A stretch of DNA of 64,000 bases from Nostoc sp. CHAB 5824 (GTDB taxonomy: Bacteria > Cyanobacteriota > Cyanobacteriia > Cyanobacteriales > Nostocaceae). Below the pieces are notes generated by a model that searched no databases, was not told the origin of the DNA, and saw nothing but the letters and a program-made list of their open reading frames with translations. Shown here piece after piece: positions 51,941 to 60,381 of the stretch. Both the position numbers and the translations under genes were made by a program. Every line of letters starts with the position of its first letter. Position 1 is the stretch's first letter. The stretch lies in assembly GCF_020829665.1 (NCBI RefSeq), contig NZ_JAIVFT010000012.1, forward strand, positions 124,001 to 188,000. Reading direction: 5' to 3'.

Positions 51941-53527
51941 ATGAATGTTTTACTTCTATACCCCCGTTTTCCAAAAAGTTTTTGGTCTTTTGAAAAAACA
52001 CTGGCTTTATTAGACCGTAAAGCAATGCTACCGCCTTTAGGCTTGGTAACTGTAGCCGCGATATTACCTCAAGAATGGGAGTATAAGTTAGTAGACCGAA
52101 ATGTTCGCGTCTGTACGGAAGCAGAATGGGCTTGGGCAGATTTGGTTATTATGTCGGCGATGATTGTGCAAAAAGAGGATTTGCTCTCTCAGATATTAGA
52201 AGCAAAAAGGAGAGGTAAACGGGTAGCTGTGGGTGGCCCTTTCCCGACAGCACTACCAGATGAAATGACATCCGCCGGAGCAGATTACTTGATATTGGAC
52301 GAAGGGGAAATTACCCTACCCTTATTTGTAGCAGCGATCGCACGGGGCGATCGCACAGGCATTTTTCGCTCTGGCGGTGAAAAACCAGATGTAACCAACA
52401 CTCCAACTCCTCGCTTTGACTTGCTAGAGTTTGAAGCCTACGCGGAGATGTCGGTGCAATTTTCGCGTGGATGTCCCTTCCAGTGTGAATTCTGCGACAT
52501 TATTGTTCTTTATGGTCGCAAACCCCGCACTAAAAACCCAGAGCAATTATTAGCAGAACTTGATTATCTCTACAAACTGGGTTGGCGACGCAGTATTTTT
52601 ATGGTGGATGACAACTTCATCGGTAATAAACGCAATGTCAAATTATTTTTGAAGTCCCTTCTGCCCTGGATGGTAGAACATAACTATCCATTTTCCTTTG
52701 CCACAGAGGCTTCAGTTGATTTAGCCCAAGATCAAGAACTGATGGATTTGATGGTAGCGTGTAATTTTGGAGCCGTTTTTCTGGGAATTGAAACCCCCGA
52801 CGAAGAAAGTCTCACTTTCACTCAGAAATACCAGAATACCAGAGACTCGCTCAGTGAAGCAGTGAATAAAATTACCCGCTCAGGGTTGCGAGTCATGGCA
52901 GGCTTCATCATTGGGTTTGATGGCGAGAAAGTGGGAGCAGGCGCACGAATTGTGAAGTTTGTCGAGCAAACAGCAATTCCCACCGCCTTATTTAGTATGC
53001 TGCAAGCGCTTCCAGATACAGCCCTCTGGCATAGATTAGAAAAGGAAGGACGACTCCGCAATAAATCTGCCAACATCAACCAAACCACGTTGATGAACTT
53101 TGTCCCAACTCGACCTTTAGAAGACATCGCTCGTGAATATGTGCAGGCATTCTGTGATTTATATGAGCCAGAGCGGTTTTTGGAGCGTACATACAAACAC
53201 TTCCGGCTTTTGGGCGAAGCAACCTACCCGAAAAAGGGCAAAGCTGCCAAGAAACCATTGAATTGGAAAGTACTCCGAGCGTTTCTGATTATTTGTTGGC
53301 GGCAGGGTGTACGTCGTCAAACGCGGTGGCAATTCTGGCGCAACTTGTGGAGCATGTATCAGCATAATCCGGGTGGAGTGAGTAGTTACTTAGCTGTTTG
53401 TGCCCAAATAGAGCATTTCTTGGAGTATCGCCAAATTGTCCGGGATGAAATTGAGGCTCAAGTAGCTGAATTTCTGGAAGCAGAAGCTAGGGTAAAACCT
53501 GAAGCACAAGTGATGGTTAATTCGTAG
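51941..53527 (+). CDS. B12-binding domain radical SAM protein (DUF4070 type)
   Basis: The 528-residue enzyme has an N-terminal cobalamin-binding fold (LLLYPRFPKSFWSFEKTLAL; VAVGGPFPTALPDE), a radical SAM core with the cluster motif C-x3-C-x2-C in FSRGCPFQCEFCD, and the conserved DDNFIGNKRNVKLFLKSLLP and GIETPDEESL blocks. A C-terminal domain of about 200 residues follows (DUF4070). Relatives methylate unreactive carbons or rearrange lipids; hopanoid methylase HpnP belongs to the same broad group. The substrate is not readable here. It appears to be a single gene. Confidence 0.9.
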   Translation: MNVLLLYPRFPKSFWSFEKTLALLDRKAMLPPLGLVTVAAILPQEWEYKLVDRNVRVCTEAEWAWADLVIMSAMIVQKEDLLSQILEAKRRGKRVAVGGPFPTALPDEMTSAGADYLILDEGEITLPLFVAAIARGDRTGIFRSGGEKPDVTNTPTPRFDLLEFEAYAEMSVQFSRGCPFQCEFCDIIVLYGRKPRTKNPEQLLAELDYLYKLGWRRSIFMVDDNFIGNKRNVKLFLKSLLPWMVEHNYPFSFATEASVDLAQDQELMDLMVACNFGAVFLGIETPDEESLTFTQKYQNTRDSLSEAVNKITRSGLRVMAGFIIGFDGEKVGAGARIVKFVEQTAIPTALFSMLQALPDTALWHRLEKEGRLRNKSANINQTTLMNFVPTRPLEDIAREYVQAFCDLYEPERFLERTYKHFRLLGEATYPKKGKAAKKPLNWKVLRAFLIICWRQGVRRQTRWQFWRNLWSMYQHNPGGVSSYLAVCAQIEHFLEYRQIVRDEIEAQVAEFLEAEARVKPEAQVMVNS

Positions 53528-53548
53528 CGAATTAAATTTGGCAATACC

Positions 53549-53765
53549 CCGCAATGCTAATGTATCCCGATGCAATGTTAATGCGTTCCCCTGCAATGCC
53601 AATGCATCCCGATGCAATGTTAATGCGTTCGTCTGCAATGCCAATGCATCCCGATGCAATGTTAATGCGTCGCCCTGCAATGCCAATGCATCTCGATGCA
53701 ATGTTAATGCATCGCCCTGCAATGCCAATGTATCCCGATACAATGTTAATGCGTTCGTCTGCATT
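53549..53765. repeat. 21-bp heptad minisatellite, locus 2
   Basis: Ten or so 21-bp units alternate between CCCGATGCAATGTTAATGCG-T and CCCTGCAATGCCAATGCAT-type versions. As in locus 1 both strands are open: the minus frame reads DALTLHRDALALQG and the plus frame reads NASRCNVNAFPC. It lies 22 bp after the radical SAM gene stop. A minus-strand frame (53390-53764) runs into the end of that gene and is not called. Confidence 0.85.
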
Positions 53766-53840
53766 AAAAACGCTACGCTTTTACCGAGCTATCCGCGCCG
53801 ATAAAGCCCCTAAATTTATTTATGGAGTTCAGAATTATTC

Positions 53841-53873
53841 ACTTTTGACTTTTGACTTTTAACTTTTGACTTC
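53841..53873. repeat. ACTTTTG heptamer array
   Basis: Four to five copies of ACTTTTG/ACTTTTA heptamers precede the DUF2891 gene; similar runs lie near 55036 and 56176. Confidence 0.7.
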
Positions 53874-53887
53874 CCCAAAGGGCTACT

Positions 53888-54931
53888 ATGCCACCCGATA
53901 ATTCGGAGATTAATGAAACGACTGCGGCACAATTTGCTCAATTGGTGCTGGATTGTATCGAGCAGGAGTATCCCAACAGTAATCTGTATTGGGCAGATAG
54001 CGACGAGGATATAAAACCACCGCGTGAATTGACTCCTGCATTTTATGGCTGCTTAGATTGGCATTCAGCCGTACATGGTCACTGGTTGCTGGTACGTCTT
54101 ATGCGTCATTTTCCTGAAGCCTCCTTCAATGCAGCGTCAAAGCAAGCACTTGAGCAAAGCCTAACACCTGAAAAAATTCAAGGAGAGATTGCCCATTTCC
54201 AACGGCTACCCTTTTATGAATTTCCTTATGGTGTGGCATGGCTTTTACAACTGGCTGCGGAACTTCACGAGTGGAATCATGCTCAAGCCAAAGAATGGCG
54301 GGTTGTGTTGGAACCGCTAGAAAAGTTAATTGCAGGTAACTTACAGCGCTGGATTAACGGACTGAAACTTCCAAATCGCACAGGGATGCATAGCCAAACA
54401 GCTTTTGCACTTGGTTTGATGCTAGATTGGGCAAGGATTACCGAAAATGCTGAGTTTATTCAGTTAGTAGAGAACAAGGCACAGCAATTTTATCTTAGCG
54501 ATCGCAACTACTCGTTACAATTCGAGCCGCTTGGTTACGATTTTCTCTCTCCTGGCCTTGCTGAAGCAGACCTCATGCGGCGAGTTCTCCCAACAACAGC
54601 TTTCGCTGACTGGCTCACCGATTTTCTTCCGCAAATACCGATTGAGACTTCAGCAAATTGGTTACAACCACCCGGAGTAGATAATCCTAAAGATTATATG
54701 CAAGCCCACTTCTACGGTCTTAATCTCAGTCGCGCTTGGATGCTTGAGGGTATCATTTCTGGATTGGCAAATAGCGATCGCCGCATAGAAGCACTTCGCT
54801 TTGCTGCCCTTCACCATCGTCAGCATGGATTAGCAAATATTGTAAGTGAACATTATGCAGCTAGTCACTGGGTAGGTACTTTTGCTGTTTATCTCCTAAC
54901 GAATCGTGGATTGCAAGGGCAAATTAATTAA
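53888..54931 (+). CDS. DUF2891 domain-containing protein
   Basis: The 347-residue helical protein contains ELTPAFYGCLDWHSAVHGHW then LLVRLMRHFPEASF, YGVAWLLQLAAELHEW and GYDFLSPGLAEADLMRRVLP, the usual DUF2891 landmarks. The pattern resembles an alpha/alpha toroid, as in some glycosidases, but no function is established. The start ATG follows a heptamer array and has no strong ribosome site. It stands alone before the gap gene. Confidence 0.88.
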   Translation: MPPDNSEINETTAAQFAQLVLDCIEQEYPNSNLYWADSDEDIKPPRELTPAFYGCLDWHSAVHGHWLLVRLMRHFPEASFNAASKQALEQSLTPEKIQGEIAHFQRLPFYEFPYGVAWLLQLAAELHEWNHAQAKEWRVVLEPLEKLIAGNLQRWINGLKLPNRTGMHSQTAFALGLMLDWARITENAEFIQLVENKAQQFYLSDRNYSLQFEPLGYDFLSPGLAEADLMRRVLPTTAFADWLTDFLPQIPIETSANWLQPPGVDNPKDYMQAHFYGLNLSRAWMLEGIISGLANSDRRIEALRFAALHHRQHGLANIVSEHYAASHWVGTFAVYLLTNRGLQGQIN

Positions 54932-55088
54932 TCTCCATGCCCAATGCCCCAATCCTTAAAATATGCCAAGCAAATATGCCCTAGCTGACTGAGACTGTCA
55001 CGATCATAATAGTAAAGAGTAAAAGGCAATCTATTTTGACTTTTAACTTTCTCCTTTTGTTCAACTTTCCACAAGGGTAGGTTTAATC

Positions 55089-56132
55089 TTGACTAAATTG
55101 AAGGTTGCTATCAATGGCTTCGGTCGAATCGGGCGACTTGTGCTTCGTGCTGGCATCGATAATCCTAACATTGAGTTTATAGGTATTAACGACCTAGTAC
55201 CACCAGATAACCTCGCTTACCTATTAAAGTACGACTCAACCCACGGCAGATTAAAGCACAAGGTTGAAGCCAAGGAAGATGGTATCCTCATTGACGGCCT
55301 CTTCATTCCTTGCGTATCGGTGAGGAACCCAGCAGAGTTACCTTGGGGAAAATTAGGTGCGGATTATGTCGTGGAAGCTACCGGACTTTTCACTGACTAC
55401 GAAGGAGCCGCAAACCACCTGAAAGCAGGTGCAAAGCGAGTAGTAATTTCTGCTCCCACGAAAGATCCAGATAGAGTTCCTACCCTACTAATGGGTGTAA
55501 ATCATCACTTATTTGACCCCAGCAAGGATATAATTTTATCCAATGCTAGCTGCACTACAAACTGTCTAGCTCCCATTGCTAAGGTCATCAATGACAACTT
55601 TGGTTTGACTGAAGGGCTAATGACCACAGTTCATGCCATGACTGCCACTCAGCCAACTGTAGACGGCCCCAGCAAAAAAGACTGGCGGGGTGGTCGAGGT
55701 GCAAGCCAGAATATTATTCCTTCCTCCACAGGCGCAGCTAAAGCTGTAGCTTTGGTTTTACCAGAATTGAAGGGTAGGCTGACTGGTATGGCATTACGAG
55801 TTCCGACTCCTGATGTCTCTGTAGTTGATTTAACTTTCAAAACTGCCAAAGCTACTAGTTATAAGGAAATCTGTGCTGCCATGAAGGAGGCTGCCACAGG
55901 TTCTCTAGCGGGTATCCTGGGTTACACAGATGAAGAAGTAGTTTCCACAGATTTTCAAGGCGATACCCATTCTAGTATCTTCGACGCAGGTGCTGGGATT
56001 GAGTTGAATTCGAACTTCTTTAAGGTAATTGCCTGGTATGACAACGAGTGGGGCTACTCGAATCGCGTGATTGACCTAATGTTGTCTATGTCACAGAAGG
56101 AAAAACTTGCACCGACAGCGGCTGTGGTTTGA
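55089..56132 (+). CDS. gap1: Glyceraldehyde-3-phosphate dehydrogenase, NAD-type (Gap1-like)
   Basis: The 347-residue enzyme has the nucleotide fold KVAINGFGRIGRLVLRAG, the active-site Cys in SNASCTTNCLAP and the phosphate-site motif PSSTGAAKAVALVLPELKGR. The Asp in GINDLVPPDN is the residue that favours NAD over NADP, so this is the glycolytic Gap1 type rather than the photosynthetic Gap2 type. The start is TTG at 55089 (MTKLKVAING). It precedes pyk and tal on the same strand, forming a carbon-breakdown cluster. Confidence 0.93.
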   Translation: MTKLKVAINGFGRIGRLVLRAGIDNPNIEFIGINDLVPPDNLAYLLKYDSTHGRLKHKVEAKEDGILIDGLFIPCVSVRNPAELPWGKLGADYVVEATGLFTDYEGAANHLKAGAKRVVISAPTKDPDRVPTLLMGVNHHLFDPSKDIILSNASCTTNCLAPIAKVINDNFGLTEGLMTTVHAMTATQPTVDGPSKKDWRGGRGASQNIIPSSTGAAKAVALVLPELKGRLTGMALRVPTPDVSVVDLTFKTAKATSYKEICAAMKEAATGSLAGILGYTDEEVVSTDFQGDTHSSIFDAGAGIELNSNFFKVIAWYDNEWGYSNRVIDLMLSMSQKEKLAPTAAVV

Positions 56133-56134
56133 TT

Positions 56135-56177
56135 GGTCATTAGTCATTAGTCATTAGTCATTGGTCATTGGTCATTA
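56135..56177. repeat. GGTCATT/AGTCATT heptamer array (STRR)
   Basis: Six tandem heptamers of TAGTCAT/TGGTCAT type follow the gap stop, then two ACTTTTG units. Confidence 0.85.
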
Positions 56178-56307
56178 ACTTTTGACTTTTGACCCTTGGC
56201 TTTTGGGATTTGGGTTGAATGGTAAATATGCTGAAAACAAAACCTCATTTAGTATTTTTATTTACAAACTTAGTGATATAAAGCACATGTTAATTTGGAT
56301 GGCTTGG

Positions 56308-56336
56308 GCGATGTCTACGACGAGCTACGCCTACGC
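56308..56336 (+). repeat. 29-bp dispersed repeat in the pyk leader
   Basis: GCGATGTCTACGACGAGCTA then CGCCTACGC lies 46 bp before the pyk start and creates an in-frame N-terminal extension that is probably not translated. Confidence 0.85.
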
Positions 56337-56381
56337 ACAAACCACCCAAATTTGCAGGTTACTCCTCAACCCCTAATCCCT

Positions 56382-57812
56382 ATGCGTCGAACCAAAATCA
56401 TTTGTACTGTTGGGCCGGCTACATCTGCACCCGAAAAGCTGCAAGCCTTGGTAAAAGCTGGAATGAATGTGGCACGGCTGAATTTTTCCCACGGAGCTTA
56501 TGAATTCCACGCCCAAACTGCTCACTATCTCAGACAAATTAGTACTGAGCAGCAAAAGCCGATCGCAATTATGCAAGATTTGTGTGGCCCTAAGATTCGT
56601 TTGGGAACTTTACCACCAGAAGGGTTAAATTTAGAAGCTGGTAGTGAAGTCACCTTTGTTTTGCAAGAAAAGGGTGAGAGTATCGACGAACTACCTCTAC
56701 CATTACCGACTTTGTTCGCAATGGTGCGACCAGGCGAACCAATTTTGATTAATGATGGTCGCGTCAAGTTGATTGTTACCGATCGCGATGCCGATCGCAT
56801 TCGCGCACAAGTAAAAATTGGCGGGTTAATTTCTACACACAAAGGAGTAAACCTACCACAAACTCCTTTACCTGTTAGTTCCATTACTGAAAAAGACTTG
56901 CTGGATCTGCGCTTTGGGATTCAGTTAGGTGTAGACTGGGTAGCGGTGTCCTTCGTGCGATCGCCACAAGACTTAGAACCCGCCAAGCGAATGATTGAAG
57001 CTGCTGGTGCTTCCATCCGCTTAATTGCCAAAATCGAAAGAGCAGAAGCAGTAGAGAATTTTGACTCGATTCTGAAGGTTGCCGACGCGATTATGATTGC
57101 TCGTGGCGATTTAGGAGTAGAAGTACCAATTCACGAAGTCCCCCTAATTCAAAAAGATATTATTCGCCGTTGCAATCGTGCTGGCAAGCCGGTGATTACA
57201 GCCACCCAAATGCTAGAGTCGATGATTAGCGCCCCCGATCCCACCCGTGCCGAAGCAACCGATGTTGCCAACTCCATCTTAGATGGTACGGATGCAGTAA
57301 TGCTTTCTGGTGAAACAGCTGTCGGGCAATATCCCATCGCCGCCGTCGAGATGATGCACAATATCGCCGTGCGGACAGAACAGGCTTTAGATGAGGGTAG
57401 CAAACATGCCTGGTGTCATGAAGCAGGCAGTCTTAGCGTCACTGAATCTGTAGCAGAATCCGTGTGTCGCATCGCTTATGAAACAGGCTCACGGGCAATT
57501 CTCTGTAACACTTCATCAGGAAGTACGGCGAGAATGGTGTCTAAATATCGCCCTACTTCTCCCATTATTGCCCTTACCCCTGACATTACCGCTTATCGCC
57601 AACTAGCGCTTTCTTGGGGTGTGGAAGCTTTGCTGATCCCACCAGTCCACAATGCCGAAGAGATGTTTACCAATGTGGTGAACACAGTTGTAGACATGGG
57701 TTTAGCGAATAAGGGCGATAAAGTAGTTATTACTTCTGGTGTTCCAATTGGTAAATCAGGAACAACTAGTTTAATCAAAGTGCATTCCATTGGACAGCCA
57801 ATTTCTGCATAA
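56382..57812 (+). CDS. pyk: Pyruvate kinase
   Basis: The 476-residue enzyme makes pyruvate and ATP from phosphoenolpyruvate. Signature parts are MRRTKIICTVGPATSAPEKL, NVARLNFSHGAYE, IMQDLCGPKIRLG, the Mg/catalytic region LIAKIERAEAVENFDSILK and MIARGDLGVEVP, and TATQMLESMISAPDPTRAEA. The ATG at 56382 matches the family start; an upstream ATG at 56295 would add a stretch encoded partly by a dispersed repeat. It follows gap1. Confidence 0.95.
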   Translation: MRRTKIICTVGPATSAPEKLQALVKAGMNVARLNFSHGAYEFHAQTAHYLRQISTEQQKPIAIMQDLCGPKIRLGTLPPEGLNLEAGSEVTFVLQEKGESIDELPLPLPTLFAMVRPGEPILINDGRVKLIVTDRDADRIRAQVKIGGLISTHKGVNLPQTPLPVSSITEKDLLDLRFGIQLGVDWVAVSFVRSPQDLEPAKRMIEAAGASIRLIAKIERAEAVENFDSILKVADAIMIARGDLGVEVPIHEVPLIQKDIIRRCNRAGKPVITATQMLESMISAPDPTRAEATDVANSILDGTDAVMLSGETAVGQYPIAAVEMMHNIAVRTEQALDEGSKHAWCHEAGSLSVTESVAESVCRIAYETGSRAILCNTSSGSTARMVSKYRPTSPIIALTPDITAYRQLALSWGVEALLIPPVHNAEEMFTNVVNTVVDMGLANKGDKVVITSGVPIGKSGTTSLIKVHSIGQPISA

Positions 57813-57961
57813 GGCACTTAGAATAGGGCTGTGGCTGAAGATAGTAAGCAAAATTGGGCAATGATTAAGAAAAATTGCCAGAATCAGAATTGAAGGAAGA
57901 GTAAAGAGTGTAAAGAACTGGGGAATAAGTAAATCCTGTAACATTCATCACGGAGTATTTT

Positions 57962-58966
57962 ATGTCTAAGAATTTACTGGAACAATTGCGACAAATGACT
58001 GTTGTGGTCGCAGATACAGGGGATATCCAGGCAATTGAAAAGTTCAAACCCCAAGACGCCACCACCAATCCTTCGCTGATTACTGCTGCGGCGCAGATGC
58101 CAGAATATCAGGGAATTGTTGATCAAACTTTACTCCAAGCGAAGAAAGATGCTGGAGCCGGAGCCACCCAAGCACAGATAGTTTCTCTAGCTTTTGATCG
58201 TTTGGCAGTTGCCTTTGGATTAAAGATTTTGCAAATTATTCCCGGTCGCGTGTCTACGGAAGTGGATGCTCGCTTGTCCTACGATACCGAAGCTACCGTC
58301 ACTAAGGCACGGGAATTAATTGCTCAGTATAAAGCTGCTGGAATTGGCCGCGATCGCGTGTTGATTAAAATCGCCAGCACTTGGGAAGGTATTCGCGCTG
58401 CGGAAATTCTTGAAAAAGAAGGTATTCACTGTAACCTTACCTTGTTGTTTGGTCTTCACCAAGCGATCGCCTGTGCAGAAGCCGGTATTACCCTAATTTC
58501 TCCTTTCGTCGGTCGGATTCTTGACTGGTACAAAAAAGATACCGGACGCGATAGCTACCCAGCAGCCGAAGATCCAGGAGTTTTGTCCGTCACCAAAATC
58601 TACAACTACTACAAGAAATTCGGCTATAAAACCGAAGTTATGGGAGCTAGCTTCCGTAACATTGGTGAAATTACTGAACTTGCAGGTAGTGATTTGCTAA
58701 CTATTTCGCCCTCACTTTTAGCTGAATTGCAAGCAACTGTTGGAGAACTGCCACGCAAACTCGACCCTGCTAAGGCAGCAAACTTGGAAATCGAAAAGAT
58801 ATCCATTGACAAAGCTAGCTATGACAAGATGCACGCCGCTGACCGCATGGCAACTGACAAACTAGACGAAGGTATCAAAGGTTTCACCAAAGCACTAGAA
58901 GACCTTGAAAAACTTTTGGCAGACCGACTAGTTCGCCTTCAAGAAGAGGTAGTAGCAAGTCATTAA
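57962..58966 (+). CDS. tal: Transaldolase
   Basis: The 334-residue enzyme exchanges three-carbon units in the pentose phosphate pathway. The N-terminal DATTNPSLITAAAQMPEYQG, the Schiff-base Lys in DRVLIKIASTWEGIRAAEIL and the NLTLLFGLHQAIACAEAGIT and SPFVGRILDWYKK motifs identify the TalB-type class. A helical C-terminus of about 25 residues completes the usual length. It follows pyk by 149 bp on the same strand. Confidence 0.96.
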   Translation: MSKNLLEQLRQMTVVVADTGDIQAIEKFKPQDATTNPSLITAAAQMPEYQGIVDQTLLQAKKDAGAGATQAQIVSLAFDRLAVAFGLKILQIIPGRVSTEVDARLSYDTEATVTKARELIAQYKAAGIGRDRVLIKIASTWEGIRAAEILEKEGIHCNLTLLFGLHQAIACAEAGITLISPFVGRILDWYKKDTGRDSYPAAEDPGVLSVTKIYNYYKKFGYKTEVMGASFRNIGEITELAGSDLLTISPSLLAELQATVGELPRKLDPAKAANLEIEKISIDKASYDKMHAADRMATDKLDEGIKGFTKALEDLEKLLADRLVRLQEEVVASH

Positions 58967-58984
58967 AACATAACGATAGTTAGT

Positions 58985-59014
58985 GGTTAGTGGTTGAACC
59001 ACCAACCGCTAACC
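58985..59014. terminator. Hairpin between tal and a convergent gene
   Basis: GGTTAGTGGTTG and CAACCGCTAACC form a 12-bp stem with one mismatch and a 6-base loop. It lies between two convergent genes and probably terminates both. Confidence 0.6.
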
Positions 59015-59038
59015 ATTAGTTAGTTGCATCAGCTGTAG

Positions 59039-59452
59039 TCAATACCGACGGCGGATAATCTGGTATCCTCCGTAAGGCTGTTGTCGTTGAATAATCTGCC
59101 GTTGTCTTAACTGCTGCCGCCGTCGGATATTTTGGTATCGTCCGAAAGATCGCCGTGGTCGAATAATTTGGTATCGTCCAAAAGGCTGCCGGCGTCGAAT
59201 AATTTGGTATCGTCCAAAGGGCTGCCGGCGTCGGATTATCTGCCGTCGTCGAATAATTTGGTATCGTCCTGACCGCCTTTGAGCAATTAAAAGCTCTCCG
59301 GTTTTATCTCCAACTAAGTTAGCCTCTGGTGCAGTGCTCTGTTCGTTGCGAGCATTACTTAGAGAAATATCCTTCGCTTCAGCTAATGAGGGCGGATACA
59401 CAAAGGCACATAGCAATAGCGCTATTGAAGATAACTTCTTGAAACCTTTCAT
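59039..59452 (-). CDS. Secreted Arg/Gln-rich repeat protein
   Basis: The 137-residue product has a Sec signal peptide (MKGFKKLSSIALLLCAFVYP, cleavage near SLAEA) and an acidic-to-neutral spacer. It ends in a very basic repeat region (about 58-137) built from RRRQPFGRYQII units, eight or so with variation. The mature part would be strongly cationic and probably extended. Possible roles are binding of polyphosphate, cell-wall polymers or nucleic acid; none is shown. No relative comes to mind. It is convergent with tal. Confidence 0.75.
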   Translation of the reverse strand: MKGFKKLSSIALLLCAFVYPPSLAEAKDISLSNARNEQSTAPEANLVGDKTGELLIAQRRSGRYQIIRRRQIIRRRQPFGRYQIIRRRQPFGRYQIIRPRRSFGRYQNIRRRQQLRQRQIIQRQQPYGGYQIIRRRY

Positions 59453-59716
59453 GTTTTTGCTTCTACTAGACTTTCGGTAATAACTTTATTAAACACCTTA
59501 AAGTCAAGAAATTATCGCTCAACCATTTTTTTTAACTTAATTTAGTATGAAATCCTATATTTAAATTTCAGCCTTATGGCTAATAGTAAATTGCATCAAA
59601 CTGTGTAAATAAATAGCAATATCTAAAAAAATGTAATTTTTCTCAATGTTTTAAGTACAGTTATGGCTTGATTAATACTTAAAATTATTTATAAAAACGA
59701 GAGAGAATTTTTACAA

Positions 59717-60178
59717 GTGCAATCACTTACCTTTAACTTTCTTAAACTTCTGATTAGATTGCAGTTTCCTAATGTTCAGGAAATTACAAGTAAAGAATTA
59801 GCTCAATTGCTATTAGATTCTGCAAAGCTGCGGCCATTAGTGCTAGATGCACGAAGTCAGACAGAGTATGCGGTAAGCCATATTGAAACAGCCGTGCAGC
59901 TAGATGCTCTTACACCCGACTTAGTAGCACTTTCAACAGTTTCAAAAGACAGACGAATTGTCGTGTACTGCGCCGTTGGCTACCGTAGCGCCAAATTAGC
60001 CCAACAGCTTGATGAAGCTGGGATTAAGTACATTTATAACTTGAGCGGTGGAATTTTTCAGTGGGCTAATGAAGGAAGGCTCATTTTTAGAGACGAGCAT
60101 CCGACACAGGTTGTACATCCTTACAATGCAATCTGGGGAAAACTGCTGAAAGCTAATTACCATGCTCAGAAGCAGTAA
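59717..60178 (+). CDS. Rhodanese-like domain protein
   Basis: The 153-residue protein has one rhodanese domain with the active cysteine loop VVYCAVGYRSAKLAQQLDEA and the conserved start VLDARSQTEYAVSHIETAV. The loop CAVGYRS is like those of sulfur-transfer or persulfide-handling rhodaneses. It starts with GTG. A short N-terminal helix precedes the domain. It stands alone. Confidence 0.92.
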   Translation: MQSLTFNFLKLLIRLQFPNVQEITSKELAQLLLDSAKLRPLVLDARSQTEYAVSHIETAVQLDALTPDLVALSTVSKDRRIVVYCAVGYRSAKLAQQLDEAGIKYIYNLSGGIFQWANEGRLIFRDEHPTQVVHPYNAIWGKLLKANYHAQKQ

Positions 60179-60381
60179 AGTCGAATTTTAGCGTTTTTCA
60201 CACAATATCTCTTTTTCTCACTTCTTCATATTCAACCTGATATTCTGATTGAGTCCAGCTTGTTGCTGCTGTGCGACAGAAGAATCTTTAGCAGGAATGC
60301 TTAGTTACATCTGGGTACTACGCCACAGTAGATTCAGGTTTACTAACTTGCGTCCTGATGCTTTATAAGCAAGGCAAATAA

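Noticed and set aside
53390..53764. 124-residue minus-strand heptad-repeat protein
   Set aside because: Its second half is antisense to the radical SAM gene and there is no ribosome site; kept only as a repeat.
53549..53765. CRISPR array
   Set aside because: The repeats are directly adjoining, alternate between two types and have no variable spacers.
56295..56381. N-terminal extension of pyruvate kinase
   Set aside because: It is partly encoded by a dispersed repeat and precedes the family-conserved start at 56382.
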